The notes: generated from the sequence alone by a model not told the origin. DNA of 64,000 bases from Neobacillus novalis NBRC 102450 (GCF_001591805.1 NZ_BCVP01000009.1:310001-374000), one strand, 5' to 3'. Positions 25,192-34,806 are shown, counted from the first letter of the stretch. Made by a program: numbers and translations.

Positions 25192-26424
25192 CTAAAACGC
25201 CCAATTACCTGCTCTAAATACCGGTTCAGTTTTCCCATCAGTAGTAATTCCGTCGATGTCCATTTCCGCTGATCCAATCATGAAATCGACGTGGGTGAGA
25301 CTTTCGTTAAGGCCATTTTTCTCCAATTCTTCAGCTGACATTGTCTTCCCGCCCTCAATACAGAAGGAATAGGCACTTCCGATTGCTAAATGGTTAGAGG
25401 CGTTTTCATCAAACAAGGTATTGAAGAAAAGAACATTGGACTGTGAAATAGGTGAGTCGTAAGGGACAAGCGCGACTTCACCAAGATAATGTGAGCCTTC
25501 GTCCGTGTCCACAAGCCGCTTCAAAATCTCTTCGCCTTCCTCTGCTTTTACGCCAACAATTTTTCCATTTTCAAAGGTAATCGAAAAGCGGTCAATGATA
25601 TTGCCGCCATAACTTAACGGCTTTGTACTTGCTACCGTACCGTTTACACCTGTTTTCAATGGAACGGTGAAGACTTCTTCAGTTGGCATGTTGGCCATAA
25701 ATTCAAAACCTTTTTCATTTACGCTGCCGGCCCCAACCCAAAGATGTTTTTCCGGAAGCTCAATCGTTAAGTCAGTGCCAGGTGCTGTATAATGAAGCTT
25801 CTGATATCGTTTTTCATTTAAATAGTCAACCTTAGCATGGAGGGTTTCGTCGTGTTCTTTCCATGCCTCTACTGGATTTTCAACGTCGACACGAGTAGCT
25901 TTGATAATCGCATCCCAAAGCTTGCTTACTTGGGTTTCAGCAGGTTCATCCGGGAATACTTTAGCGGCCCATGCCGGTGATGCTGCGGCAATGACGGTCC
26001 AGCTGACTTTGTCTGACATCATTGCTTTTCGGTAATTTTTTAACGCCGTGCCAGCGGCTTTATTGAAGTTTGAAATACGTTCAGGATCGACGCCTTTTAA
26101 TAAATCAGGGCTCGAAGATACGACTGACATAAAGGCTGCTCCTTTGTCAGCGAGCTCTTCTATTTCTTTTGCACGCCAAACTGGGTACTCTTGGAAAGCC
26201 TCATCTGGTGCTAAATCATATTTTGTTCTTGTAACAGTATCATCGTTCCAGTTGACAACGACATTCCTCGCCCCAGTTTCATAGGCCTTTTTTACAATTA
26301 AACGGACAAATTCAGCAGCATCGATGGAGGCATTGACGGCCAACGTTTGACCTGGCTGAACATTAACGCCTACCTTAACGGCCAGCTCAGCATATTTCTC
26401 AAGGTTTTTTTGAAATTCAGTCAT
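25192..26424 (-). CDS. ampS: Aminopeptidase, M29 family (AmpS/PepS)
   Basis: 410 residues, the same length as B. subtilis AmpS. Typical M29 blocks are [20 protein letters not shown] near the start and the metal-binding C-terminal half. That half has [33 protein letters not shown] and a final [18 protein letters not shown]. It removes N-terminal amino acids using a cobalt or zinc pair. It is transcribed alone on the minus strand. Confidence 0.92.
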   Translation of the reverse strand: MTEFQKNLEKYAELAVKVGVNVQPGQTLAVNASIDAAEFVRLIVKKAYETGARNVVVNWNDDTVTRTKYDLAPDEAFQEYPVWRAKEIEELADKGAAFMSVVSSSPDLLKGVDPERISNFNKAAGTALKNYRKAMMSDKVSWTVIAAASPAWAAKVFPDEPAETQVSKLWDAIIKATRVDVENPVEAWKEHDETLHAKVDYLNEKRYQKLHYTAPGTDLTIELPEKHLWVGAGSVNEKGFEFMANMPTEEVFTVPLKTGVNGTVASTKPLSYGGNIIDRFSITFENGKIVGVKAEEGEEILKRLVDTDEGSHYLGEVALVPYDSPISQSNVLFFNTLFDENASNHLAIGSAYSFCIEGGKTMSAEELEKNGLNESLTHVDFMIGSAEMDIDGITTDGKTEPVFRAGNWAF

Positions 26425-26535
26425 ATGTATAATCTCCTTTTTCAGAATCTTCCTATATTGTAGCGTTTTTAATTGGAAAAAGAAACCGCGAGTTTCTAGT
26501 CTAAAAACCCAAAAAAAAAGTAAAGATTTTCATCT

Positions 26536-26652
26536 CTACCGCAGCTTGCTTCCATATACTTTTATATTAAAATAAACACCTGCTGAAAATAGGACTAAAA
26601 AGGTAATAATGCCTGACAATGAAGTTGGAGCCATGAACTGTGATAATTCCAT
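26536..26652 (-). CDS. Small single-pass membrane protein, unknown
   Basis: 38 residues: MELSQFMAPTSLSGIITFLV then LFSAGVYFNIKVYGSKLR. It has one membrane helix. A longer frame starts at 26724, but GGTGG just before the ATG at 26652 favours the short form. The family is not recognised and expression is not proven. Confidence 0.45.
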   Translation of the reverse strand: MELSQFMAPTSLSGIITFLVLFSAGVYFNIKVYGSKLR

Positions 26653-26785
26653 TAATTCCACCGTCCTTAAAATAGAAACCGTATACATGTTAATTATAAT
26701 ATTAAAAGAGGTAAATGTGAACAATTAAGTACAATTTTTAGGCAAATTTATGAACGTTAGAAATATATTAGAAACGGGTAAAAAT

Positions 26786-26809
26786 AAAAAAGCACATAAG
26801 TGCTTTTTT
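26786..26809 (-). terminator. Terminator of the MFS transporter gene
   Basis: Stem AAAAAGCAC/GTGCTTTTT overlaps the stop codon of the minus-strand gene and is followed by an A/T tract. Confidence 0.75.
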
Positions 26810-28079
26810 ACATGTGCGTTCCTACTTTTTGTTTTTCAAATGAATAAAACATCACCCAATACAAGCCCGCACTGACCAGGGCAAGGATGGAGAGGACGAA
26901 AAATGTCCAGCCATAGCCAATCCAAACCGTCATCGGGATGGAAAGCGGTGCAATTGTGCGGCCAAGTGTGTAGCGCAAGCTTGCGGCGGCAAAATATTGT
27001 CCCCTCATATGCTCAGGAGCAAGCCTGGAAACGAAGCTTTGCTGTATCCCCGCCCCCATTAATTCAGCAAACGTGAAAACAGCCATTGCAAAAATTAATC
27101 CCCAAATCCAATGCGTTTGACTGAAAAGAACAATCGAAATCGCATAAACGACCGAGGAGAGGACAAACACGTTTCTCTCATAATATTTTCCCATCCACTT
27201 CGTTACAAAAACAGTAAAAAGGGCAACAAGGAAGCCATTTTCAGCCAGGACAATTCCAAACGCCTGCTCACCTTTCACAGCGAACGACCAATTGCCAATG
27301 GAAAAGAGAGTTTGATTTTTTACGAAATCTTTAATATACACTGGAATTAATAAGTCCAATTGCATAAATGTCTGTCCGGCTAAAACCCCCGCCAGGATAA
27401 ATAATAGAAAGGTTTTATCCTTAATAATGAGCCGATAATCCCGCAGTTGGTTAAGTAAAAAGTAGTACCATTTCCCATCGCTGGAAATAGCGACTTTTTT
27501 TTGAATCGGTGCGGTTTCCCTCGTCCATTTCGCCAGGATTAGCCCCAGGAACATACACACTGCTCCTGCTACAAGCAACAGCTGAAAGCGATATTGAACA
27601 TAAAAAATAGCTCCCAATATTGGACCGACTACCACCGCAATATTAATGGACGTATAAAAAATGGCAAATACATTGCTTCGGTCCTTTTCGGCCACGACAT
27701 CGGCTACCATCGCTTGGCTCGCAGGCCAGTAAAAAGAACCGAACACACCGGCAAATGCAAACGAAACAAAGCCCATCCAAGGGGATTGAAGCCATGGTGA
27801 ACTGGCGATGGCAAAGGCTAAGAAAGAAAGTCCTTGCCCGATGGCAGAAAGAACCATCATTCGTTTTCTCCCAAAACGGTCGGCACAATATCCACCCATT
27901 AAGTTAGCAATCACGGAAAAAACCTGTGAAAAAACTAATAATAAACCTGCTTTATTTTTACCGAACTCTTCCGCAAAATAAATCGTTAAGAATGGAAAGA
28001 ACATCCAAAAGGTAATGTTCATCAATGCTTCCCCAAACAAGCGAACCTTTAAATTAGAATCCCAATCCCTTATCCTCAT
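26808..28079 (-). CDS. MFS transporter
   Basis: 423 residues with about 12 membrane helices. The MFS loop 2-3 motif GGYCADRFGRKRMMV is clear and a charged central loop splits two six-helix halves. ATG 28079 with GGGGATT is preferred over ATG 28121. The general class is drug or metabolite efflux (MDR/DHA1-like); the substrate cannot be inferred. It is divergent from topB. Confidence 0.85.
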   Translation of the reverse strand: MRIRDWDSNLKVRLFGEALMNITFWMFFPFLTIYFAEEFGKNKAGLLLVFSQVFSVIANLMGGYCADRFGRKRMMVLSAIGQGLSFLAFAIASSPWLQSPWMGFVSFAFAGVFGSFYWPASQAMVADVVAEKDRSNVFAIFYTSINIAVVVGPILGAIFYVQYRFQLLLVAGAVCMFLGLILAKWTRETAPIQKKVAISSDGKWYYFLLNQLRDYRLIIKDKTFLLFILAGVLAGQTFMQLDLLIPVYIKDFVKNQTLFSIGNWSFAVKGEQAFGIVLAENGFLVALFTVFVTKWMGKYYERNVFVLSSVVYAISIVLFSQTHWIWGLIFAMAVFTFAELMGAGIQQSFVSRLAPEHMRGQYFAAASLRYTLGRTIAPLSIPMTVWIGYGWTFFVLSILALVSAGLYWVMFYSFEKQKVGTHM

Positions 28080-28206
28080 GTAAAAAATCCCCGTTTCTCT
28101 ATTTTCATGCCTTTTTATCATACTATCCAGCCAGAAATTAGTACAAGAAAAAAAGCAGGCACGTATGCTATATTTAACTTATGGAAATTCGAAAGGATGT
28201 TTAACT

Positions 28207-30396
28207 ATGGTAAAAAGTATTGTCATTGCTGAAAAACCTTCTGTGGCACGTGATATTGCGCATGTGCTTAATTGTAATAAAAAAGGAAATGGGTATCTTG
28301 AAGGAAATAAATATATCGTTACGTGGGCTCTAGGACACCTAGTTACACTCGCTGACCCAGAAAGTTATGATGTGAAATATAAAACTTGGAATTTAGAAGA
28401 TTTGCCTATGCTGCCGGAGCGTTTAAAATTGACCGTCATTAAGCAGACTGGAAAACAGTTTAATGCTGTTAAAAGTCAACTGATTAGAAATGATGTCAAT
28501 GAAATAATCGTGGCTACAGACGCAGGGAGAGAGGGAGAATTAGTCGCACGTTGGATTATTGATAAAGCAAAAGTCAATAAACCAATTAAACGTCTATGGA
28601 TCTCATCTGTTACGGATAAAGCGATTAAAGACGGCTTTGCAAACTTGAAGCCAGGCGCATCGTATGAAAATTTATATGCATCAGCTGTCGCACGTTCAGA
28701 AGCTGACTGGTATATCGGTCTTAATGCAACACGCGCATTAACAACTAGGTTCAACGCACAGCTAAACTGCGGCCGTGTTCAAACACCTACTGTTGCGATG
28801 ATTGCAGCTCGTGAGGACGAAATTAGAAACTTCAAAGCACAAACCTATTACGGCATTGAAGCCCAAACAGCTGACCAATTAAAGCTGACATGGCAGGATG
28901 TAAAAGGCAACAGCCGCAGCTTTGACAAAGAGAAACTTGATGCAATTGTAAAAAAACTGGGCAAGCAAAATGCCAGGGTAACGGAAATTGAAAAGAAACC
29001 TAAGAAGTCTTTTTCTCCAGGTCTATATGATTTAACAGAACTACAGCGCGATGCGAACAAAATCTTTGGTTACTCTGCAAAGGAAACGTTAAACATTATG
29101 CAAAAGCTGTATGAGCAGCATAAAGTTTTAACGTACCCAAGGACGGACTCGAGGTTTATCTCATCAGATATTGTTCCAACCATACCCGAGCGTCTGAAGG
29201 CGTGTGGAATAGGTGAATACCGCTTATTAACAAGCAAAATCTTAAAAAAGCCAATTAAGGCATCTAAAGCTTTTGTTGATGACAGCAAGGTATCCGATCA
29301 CCATGCGATTATTCCTACAGAAGGATTTGTGAACTTTTCAGCCTTTACAGATAAAGAGCGGAAAATTTATGACTTGGTTGTTAAACGCTTCTTAGCCGTA
29401 TTATTCCCGGCATTTGAGTACGAGCAATTAACGCTTCGTGCAAAAATCGACGAGGAAAACTTCGTTGCTAGAGGAAAAACTATTTTATCACTTGGTTGGA
29501 AAGAAGTTTACAATAATCGACTCGACGAAGACGATGAAGGTGATGATCTGAAAGAACAGATTTTACCTCGGATTGAAAAAGGCGACACCCTAAACGTAAA
29601 ACTAATTGCCCAAACATCAGGTCAAACGAAGCCGCCTGCCCGCTTTAATGAGGCGACATTACTGTCGGCAATGGAAAATCCAACGAAGTATATGGATACG
29701 AAAAATAAACAATTGGCTGACACCTTAAAATCCACGGGTGGGCTTGGTACTGTTGCTACACGCGCGGATATCATTGATAAGCTATTCAATTCATTCTTAA
29801 TCGAGCATCGTGGCAAAGACATTCATATGACTTCTAAAGGTCGTCAATTGCTGGATTTAGTGCCGGAGGAGCTTAAATCTCCAACTCTAACAGCTGAGTG
29901 GGAACAAAAGCTAGATCAAATTGCACATGGCAAGTTGAAAAAAGAAGTGTTTATCAGCGAAATGAAAAACTACACAAAAGAAATTGTTGCTGAAATTAAA
30001 GCAAGTGATAAAAAATACAAGCACGACAATATTTCTACAAAAAATTGTCCAGACTGTGGTAAACCAATGCTTGAAGTGAATGGTAAAAAGGGCAAAATGC
30101 TCGTGTGCCAAGATCGGGAATGTGGACATCGTAAAAATGTTTCCCGCGTCACAAACGCACGCTGCCCAAAATGTCATAAACAACTTGAGTTACGTGGTGA
30201 AGGTGAAGGTCAAGTCTTTGTATGTAAATGTGGACATCGTGAAAAACTGTCCGCTTTCCAAGCACGCCGCCAAAAAGAATCTGGCGGTAAAGTGGATAAA
30301 CGGACTGTACAAAAATATTTGAAAAACCAAAACAAGGAAGAAGAGCCAATTAATACTGCTTTGGCAGATGCTTTAAAAAAGCTAAAATTGAAGTAA
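28207..30396 (+). CDS. topB: DNA topoisomerase III
   Basis: 729 residues. The Toprim domain opens KSIVIAEKPSVARDIAHVLN with acidic DAGREGEL. The active-site tyrosine is in TYPRTDSRF. Two zinc-ribbon segments end the protein (CPDCGKPM...CQDREC and CPKC...CKCGH). It relaxes and decatenates DNA as a type IA enzyme. ATG 28207 with AAAGGATG is preferred over 28165. It matches B. subtilis TopB in length. Confidence 0.95.
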   Translation: MVKSIVIAEKPSVARDIAHVLNCNKKGNGYLEGNKYIVTWALGHLVTLADPESYDVKYKTWNLEDLPMLPERLKLTVIKQTGKQFNAVKSQLIRNDVNEIIVATDAGREGELVARWIIDKAKVNKPIKRLWISSVTDKAIKDGFANLKPGASYENLYASAVARSEADWYIGLNATRALTTRFNAQLNCGRVQTPTVAMIAAREDEIRNFKAQTYYGIEAQTADQLKLTWQDVKGNSRSFDKEKLDAIVKKLGKQNARVTEIEKKPKKSFSPGLYDLTELQRDANKIFGYSAKETLNIMQKLYEQHKVLTYPRTDSRFISSDIVPTIPERLKACGIGEYRLLTSKILKKPIKASKAFVDDSKVSDHHAIIPTEGFVNFSAFTDKERKIYDLVVKRFLAVLFPAFEYEQLTLRAKIDEENFVARGKTILSLGWKEVYNNRLDEDDEGDDLKEQILPRIEKGDTLNVKLIAQTSGQTKPPARFNEATLLSAMENPTKYMDTKNKQLADTLKSTGGLGTVATRADIIDKLFNSFLIEHRGKDIHMTSKGRQLLDLVPEELKSPTLTAEWEQKLDQIAHGKLKKEVFISEMKNYTKEIVAEIKASDKKYKHDNISTKNCPDCGKPMLEVNGKKGKMLVCQDRECGHRKNVSRVTNARCPKCHKQLELRGEGEGQVFVCKCGHREKLSAFQARRQKESGGKVDKRTVQKYLKNQNKEEEPINTALADALKKLKLK

Positions 30397-30446
30397 ATCT
30401 TCATAAAAAAGGGTTTGGTTAGTTTAAAAAATTAATGTTTTCTCAA

Positions 30447-30477
30447 AGAAAAGGACTTGATACAGTCCTTTTTTTGT
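30447..30477 (+). terminator. Terminator of topB
   Basis: Stem AAAGGACT/AGTCCTTT followed by seven or more T. Confidence 0.8.
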
Positions 30478-30562
30478 TTCTTCAACTTAAGAGCCCGGTA
30501 TTCACAAAGAAGTCAGGACTAGGAAGCTTAAAACAAACACTATTTAGCGAGGAAGCTTGAAT

Positions 30563-30679
30563 TTGTAGAATGAGTATTTAAATTTGTAGAATAAGTGCAG
30601 AAAATTGTAGAAAGAGCACTTAAATTTGTAGAATCAGCCCTAGAATTTGTAGAATCATCCCTCAATTTTGTATAACCTC
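30563..30679. repeat. Direct repeat array, 21-bp period, six copies of TTGTAGAA
   Basis: TTGTAGAA (last copy TTGTATAA) starts at 30563, 30584, 30605, 30626, 30647 and 30668, exactly 21 bp apart. Flanks often read AATTTGTAGAATNAG. The array sits between the topB terminator and the hutH promoter and contains no credible gene. Its core differs from the 11720 array core mainly by transitions. Confidence 0.88.
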
Positions 30680-30762
30680 AGAAATTCAATTACAAACGCA
30701 CCAATTTCCTTTTACAAACTATCCTGCTAAAGTATTATCGCGTTAAAATTCAGAAAATTTAA

Positions 30763-30935
30763 TTGACAGCTACGCTTTTCTTCCCATACAATAATTATTA
30801 GAATGAAAGTTAATCGATTGGAATGATAACCAATGAGGCATCTCCAAAAGACAGATCAATATGCGGTAATTTTTATAAAAGAGGCTGGACTCCAAATCTA
30901 ATCTGATATGGACTCCAGCCTCTTTCTTTATTGTG
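30763..30935 (+). promoter_or_regulatory. hutH promoter and attenuator-like leader terminator
   Basis: TTGACA (30763-30768) and TACAAT (30787-30792) with an 18-bp spacer form a strong sigma-A promoter, with a start near 30799. About 80 nt downstream lies a terminator-like hairpin AGAGGCTGGA/TCCAGCCTCT (30880-30923) followed by TTTCTTTATT. hutH begins at 30963, so transcription must read through it. B. subtilis hut is controlled by HutP antitermination at such a structure; whether HutP acts here is inference. Confidence 0.65.
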
Positions 30936-30962
30936 ATAAAGTGGTAGAGGAGCGGGATAGAA

Positions 30963-32486
30963 ATGATTACACTTACAGGTGAAAGTTTAACTTTAGAGCA
31001 AATAAAAGCTGTTTTATATCACAGTCAAAAGGTCAGCGCATCCGAAAGAAGCATGGAAGCTGTTGCAAAGAGCCGCGAAGCAGTCGAAAGAATTGTTTCA
31101 GAATCAAAAGTAGTTTACGGAATTACCACGGGCTTTGGAAAATTTAGTGATGTTCTCATTGATAAGAATCATGTGCAGGACCTGCAGCTTAACTTAATTC
31201 GTTCCCATGCTTGCGGAGTTGGCGACCCGTTTCCTGAGAATGTGGCAAAAGCAATGGTCCTCCTTCGTGCCAACGCCTTGTTAAAAGGCTTTTCCGGGAT
31301 AAGACCGCTTGTTATTGAAAAACTATTGGACTTAGTAAATCACGAGATAATCCCTGTTATTCCACAGCAAGGCTCACTCGGGGCGAGCGGGGATTTGGCA
31401 CCGCTATCCCACTTAGCTTTAGTTTTAATCGGCGAAGGTGAAGTATTTTACAAAGGACAGCGGATGGAGTCAATTGACGCATTAAAGCAAGAGGGGATTT
31501 TACCGGTAACATTGGAGGCAAAGGAAGGTCTGGCACTCATTAATGGTACCCAAGCAATGACGGCAATGGGGGTTGTCGGCTACCTTGAAGCAGAACAATT
31601 GGCGCACGAGAGTGAACTTATCGCATCGATGACGATGGAGGGATTAAATGGGATTATTGACGCTTTTGCAGAAGAAGTGCATATTGCAAGAGGCTATAAA
31701 CAGCAGATTGATACCGCGGCAAGAATCCGTCAGTATTTAAGCGATAGTTTGTTAACAACACAGCAAGGGGAACTTAGGGTTCAGGATGCCTATTCGCTCC
31801 GCTGTATCCCACAAGTTCATGGGGCTTCTTGGCAGGTTCTTGATTATGTAAAAGAAAAACTAGAAATTGAAATAAACGCTGCTACTGACAATCCATTAAT
31901 TTTTGATGATGGTGACAAAGTCATTTCCGGGGGAAATTTTCATGGTCAGCCGATTGCCTTCGCAATGGACTTTATGAAAATTGCAGTCGCGGAGCTGGCG
32001 AATATATCAGAAAGACGGATTGAGCGATTGGTGAATCCGCAGTTAAATGACCTGCCACCATTCCTAAGTCCGGAACCAGGCCTGCAATCCGGGGCAATGA
32101 TTATGCAATATGCAGCAGCTGCTCTTGTATCGGAAAATAAAACACTGGCACATCCAGCCAGCGTTGACTCGATTCCGTCTTCGGCCAATCAAGAGGATCA
32201 TGTCAGCATGGGAACGATTGCCTCAAGACATGCTTATCAAATTATCCAGAATGCCAGAAGAGTGCTGGCGATTGAGTTGATTTGTGCGATGCAGGCAGTG
32301 GAAATCCGCGGTGTCGAAAAAATGGCCAGCCATACGAAGCTGTTCTATGAAAAAGGACGCGAGCAGGTTCCTTCGATTAAAAAAGACCGTGTATTCTCGA
32401 AAGATATAGAAAAAGCGGCAGAGTGGTTAAAGACCATTGAGTTTTCGCAATTTATTAGAAGTTTAAGTATAGAAGGTCAATACTAA
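30963..32486 (+). CDS. hutH: Histidine ammonia-lyase
   Basis: 507 residues. The MIO-forming Ala-Ser-Gly lies in [17 protein letters not shown] near residue 142. Other family blocks are [20 protein letters not shown] and [18 protein letters not shown]. It converts histidine to urocanate and ammonia, the first step of histidine catabolism. GAGGAGCGGG lies before the ATG. No hutU, hutI or hutG follows; the next gene is convergent, so the rest of the pathway is encoded elsewhere. Confidence 0.95.
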   Translation: MITLTGESLTLEQIKAVLYHSQKVSASERSMEAVAKSREAVERIVSESKVVYGITTGFGKFSDVLIDKNHVQDLQLNLIRSHACGVGDPFPENVAKAMVLLRANALLKGFSGIRPLVIEKLLDLVNHEIIPVIPQQGSLGASGDLAPLSHLALVLIGEGEVFYKGQRMESIDALKQEGILPVTLEAKEGLALINGTQAMTAMGVVGYLEAEQLAHESELIASMTMEGLNGIIDAFAEEVHIARGYKQQIDTAARIRQYLSDSLLTTQQGELRVQDAYSLRCIPQVHGASWQVLDYVKEKLEIEINAATDNPLIFDDGDKVISGGNFHGQPIAFAMDFMKIAVAELANISERRIERLVNPQLNDLPPFLSPEPGLQSGAMIMQYAAAALVSENKTLAHPASVDSIPSSANQEDHVSMGTIASRHAYQIIQNARRVLAIELICAMQAVEIRGVEKMASHTKLFYEKGREQVPSIKKDRVFSKDIEKAAEWLKTIEFSQFIRSLSIEGQY

Positions 32487-32500
32487 GAATCCTTTGACAC

Positions 32501-32530
32501 AAAAAAGGCGTGATAATAACACGCCTTTAC
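32501..32530. terminator. Bidirectional terminator between hutH and the 32527 gene
   Basis: Stem AAAGGCGTG/CACGCCTTT, with A residues on the left for the minus-strand transcript and a short T run on the right. Confidence 0.75.
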
Positions 32531-32727
32531 TCTGTTTGATCCGGCAGCAAGCGGGCGGTATCTCCCCGCGCATCCTCTTCTTCGACTCTATTTTTAAAAG
32601 CTTCCTGGGTTACAATGAATTCTTCATCCCCAATTGCTTCCTTTACATGTTTCTCCGTTAGACTGTCCTTAGGGAAATTACCAGGATGGTTTTTCTTTTT
32701 GTGTTCAAAATGTTCTCCACGTGACAT
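32527..32727 (-). CDS. Small charged hydrophilic protein, unknown
   Basis: 66 residues beginning MSRGEHFEHKKKNHPGNFPK and ending GDTARLLPDQTE. It is highly charged with no membrane segment. ATG 32727 follows AAAGGAGTG at good spacing; the ATG at 32745 is less likely. The composition resembles small stress or spore proteins of Bacillus, but I recognise no family. Confidence 0.6.
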   Translation of the reverse strand: MSRGEHFEHKKKNHPGNFPKDSLTEKHVKEAIGDEEFIVTQEAFKNRVEEEDARGDTARLLPDQTE

Positions 32728-32843
32728 ATTAAGCACTCCTTTCATCTACCCAAATAGCGTTCCCTAAGAGACGTGAAAAAATTACTTTTTGTTTAGACCT
32801 CCAAAAAGAAAAAGCTGTGTGAAAAAGACTATTTAAAAAAGAT

Positions 32844-32963
32844 TCAGTCTTCACCAGCTTTTTTAATTGGTTTATCAGGTTTACACATTCGATCAAGCAG
32901 AAAACCAGCAAATACAATAAACGCAATCGGGATTGAAAAGTTTAACACATGGATAAGTGTCAT
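32844..32963 (-). CDS. Small membrane peptide, unknown
   Basis: 39 residues: MTLIHVLNFSIPIAFIVFAG then FLLDRMCKPDKPIKKAGED. One membrane helix with a Lys-rich tail. GAGGTG precedes the ATG. A partly paired AAAAAGCTG/CAGCTTTTT hairpin overlaps and follows its end. It is in the same direction as 32527-32727 and may share a transcript. Confidence 0.55.
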   Translation of the reverse strand: MTLIHVLNFSIPIAFIVFAGFLLDRMCKPDKPIKKAGED

Positions 32964-33238
32964 AGCATTGCTTCACCTCGATTATTCTGAATATTAGGTA
33001 TATTTACATGTTGTTTACATTATATTCTAATTGTCACATTTTAAACAAATTTTTTTGTCATAAACAATGAAAATAAGTTCGACTACTGCATACCTAGCGG
33101 TTTTATCGACTTTCATCCCCTTATTTTCCATTAATATACAAGAGGATTTCAAGGATTTGTATCTAATAGTTATAAGTAGAGTATATTATTGCGTTTCTGA
33201 CATAACTCAATAAGGTTATAGAGGAGTGAGTACTGACA

Positions 33239-34216
33239 ATGATTAAACAGAATGCAATAATTTTGGAAGAAAAGAAAGTTCTTTGTATTGGCGGTGCCAA
33301 TGTGGATCGGAAAATACAAGCACTGAAACAATTAGAGTATGGGACTTCGAATCCTGCGATTAGCACGAAATCCAGAGGCGGTGTTGCACGTAATGTCGCG
33401 GAAAACTCTGGGCGCCTAGGCCTTAATGCTTCCTTATTAGCATTTATTGGATCCGATGCTGATGGGGAATGGCTGTTGCAAAACACAAATCATTTCGCAG
33501 ATATAAATCTAACAGAAATAATCGATGGGGAATCCACGGGAACTTATACAGCAGTGCTAGATGAAGAGGGTGAAATGGCCGTCGCCTTTGCAGACATGGC
33601 TATTTATGATGAGGTTGAAGACTCCTTTTTTGAAAAAAATTGGCCCCATATTCAAAACGCAAAAATGATTCTATTAGATACGAATTTTCCCGCTGAAGTA
33701 ATCAATGAAGTGATTAATTGCAGTAACGAAGTAGGAATACCTATATGTATTGCCACAGTGTCAGCAGCTAAAACTGCTAAATTGCCGGTCTCCTTGGATG
33801 GTGTAACCTGGCTGATTGCCAATCAAAAAGAAGCAGAAGCTCTTTCAAAATTAGAAATTATCTCTGAAGGCGACTTCTATCGTGCAGCAGAAATAATTTT
33901 AAAAAGTGGTGTCGAGAAAGTAGTTATTACTAGGAAAGAAAAAGGCTTAATTTATTTTACAAACAATGGTGAAGCAGGAGCAATCGTACCTCCAAGTGTT
34001 CCGATTGTAGATGTAACAGGAGCAGGGGATGCTCTTATTTCCGGAATCCTATTTGGCTATTTAAAAGGTCTTAACACGGAAGACTCCTGCAAAATTGGCG
34101 TTTCTTGTTCAATGATTACAGTCCAAACGAGCGAAACAGTCCACCCCGATTTGAACCAGCAAAAATTACTTGAAACATTTCAGAAATACTTCAGCAAGGG
34201 GCTAAGCCATCGGTGA
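33239..34216 (+). CDS. psuK: PfkB-family sugar kinase, probable pseudouridine kinase
   Basis: 325 residues. The PfkB start VLCIGGANVDRKIQAL is followed by the pseudouridine-kinase-like SRGGVARNVAENSGRLGL. The C-terminal signature DVTGAGDALISGILFGYL contains the catalytic Asp of the GAGD motif. PsuK phosphorylates pseudouridine to its 5'-phosphate. Its usual partner psuG is not adjacent, so a related nucleoside or sugar is possible. GAGGAGTGA precedes the ATG. A terminator follows and separates it from the sinI leader. Confidence 0.8.
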   Translation: MIKQNAIILEEKKVLCIGGANVDRKIQALKQLEYGTSNPAISTKSRGGVARNVAENSGRLGLNASLLAFIGSDADGEWLLQNTNHFADINLTEIIDGESTGTYTAVLDEEGEMAVAFADMAIYDEVEDSFFEKNWPHIQNAKMILLDTNFPAEVINEVINCSNEVGIPICIATVSAAKTAKLPVSLDGVTWLIANQKEAEALSKLEIISEGDFYRAAEIILKSGVEKVVITRKEKGLIYFTNNGEAGAIVPPSVPIVDVTGAGDALISGILFGYLKGLNTEDSCKIGVSCSMITVQTSETVHPDLNQQKLLETFQKYFSKGLSHR

Positions 34217-34224
34217 TAAGAAAA

Positions 34225-34264
34225 GCGGAGGGAATTTGTCCTAAAATTCACCTCCTTTTTTTTA
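34225..34264 (+). terminator. Terminator of psuK
   Basis: Stem GGAGGGAATTT/AAATTCACCTCC followed by nine or more T. Confidence 0.85.
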
Positions 34265-34290
34265 CATAAATTTTAAAAGAAAAGGGTATT

Positions 34291-34388
34291 TTTGTCGAAA
34301 CTTGCCATAATTTGTAGTAAAAAGAAGTGTGAAAATTCAATGAAAATGACAAAATATAACACCCCATTAGAAAAGAACTAGATATAAT
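34291..34388 (+). promoter_or_regulatory. Spo0A box and -10 box upstream of the riboswitch and sinI
   Basis: TTTGTCGAAA at 34291-34300 contains a perfect 0A-box core TGTCGAA. A TATAAT -10 box lies at 34383-34388 without a good -35, as expected for an activator-dependent promoter. Transcription from about 34395 would include the downstream aptamer. In B. subtilis sinI is switched on by Spo0A~P. Confidence 0.6.
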
Positions 34389-34480
34389 GAAGATAACAAT
34401 TACGATTGTGAATAAAGACCTAGTTATTTGTTTGGGAGATAGGTAATCGGGGATGCACTGGGGAGAATAGGATCAGAAAA

Positions 34481-34561
34481 AGGCAAACCTGTTGAAAAGC
34501 AGGGACGCAAAGCCAAGGATCTAAGGCGGGCAATACGCTTGCTATGATGGCCGGGATGCCT
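34481..34561 (+). promoter_or_regulatory. Cyclic di-GMP-I (GEMM-I) riboswitch aptamer
   Basis: The conserved blocks occur in order: GGCAAACC, a CCTG...GAAA...CAGG tetraloop hairpin, GGGACGCAAAGCC, CTAAG with a later TATGATGG (GAAA-tetraloop receptor), and CCGGGATGCC. The closing stem AGGCA (34481-34485)/TGCCT (34557-34561) is intact. Just downstream, CTGAAATAC (34560-34568) can pair with GTATTTTAG (34574-34582), sharing two bases with the closing stem and one with the ribosome site of sinI. No U-tailed terminator follows, so control is probably translational. Confidence 0.9.
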
Positions 34562-34593
34562 GAAATACGAATGGTATTTTAGGGGTGAGGATA

Positions 34594-34743
34594 TTGGTAA
34601 TTACAGAAAAAGAGGTTGATGTTATCGATCAGGAATGGATGACCCTTATATTAGAAGCGAAGGAACTTGGACTATCCATAGAAGAGGTTCGTGACTTCTT
34701 TAATCAACAGGGAGGATTAAAGCTAATCACGAATAACAACTGA
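34594..34743 (+). CDS. sinI: SinI-like antirepressor
   Basis: 49 residues from a TTG start behind GGGGTGAGG. The Sin dimerisation motif is DQEWMTLILEAKELGLSIEE then VRDFFNQQG, matching SinI and the C-terminus of SinR. The protein has no DNA-binding domain, so it should bind SinR and pull it off DNA. The start is unusual (TTG), but no in-frame ATG lies before the motif. It is convergent with sinR, unlike the tandem sinI-sinR of B. subtilis, and lies 33 nt behind a c-di-GMP riboswitch. Confidence 0.88.
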   Translation: MVITEKEVDVIDQEWMTLILEAKELGLSIEEVRDFFNQQGGLKLITNNN

Positions 34744-34760
34744 GCAATTACATAAAAAAG

Positions 34761-34797
34761 AAAAGCATCCTGCAAAATAATTGTAGAATGCTTTTTT
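34761..34797. terminator. Bidirectional terminator between sinI and sinR
   Basis: AAAAGCATCCTGCAA/TTGTAGAATGCTTTT stem with a five-base loop and T or A runs on both sides. Confidence 0.85.
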
Positions 34798-34806
34798 TCT
34801 TGTGTA

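Noticed and set aside
30563..30679. HutP-binding NAG triplets in the TTGTAGAA array upstream of hutH
   Set aside because: The array lies upstream of the hutH promoter, so it is not in the leader RNA, and similar arrays occur at unrelated genes.
32729..32926. Minus-strand 65-codon ORF overlapping 32844-32963
   Set aside because: The overlapping 39-codon frame has a proper ribosome site and a clean membrane helix; the longer frame runs through a hairpin.
34420..34480. A second aptamer just upstream of the c-di-GMP riboswitch
   Set aside because: The sequence is G-rich but lacks the conserved GEMM blocks or any other riboswitch pattern I know.
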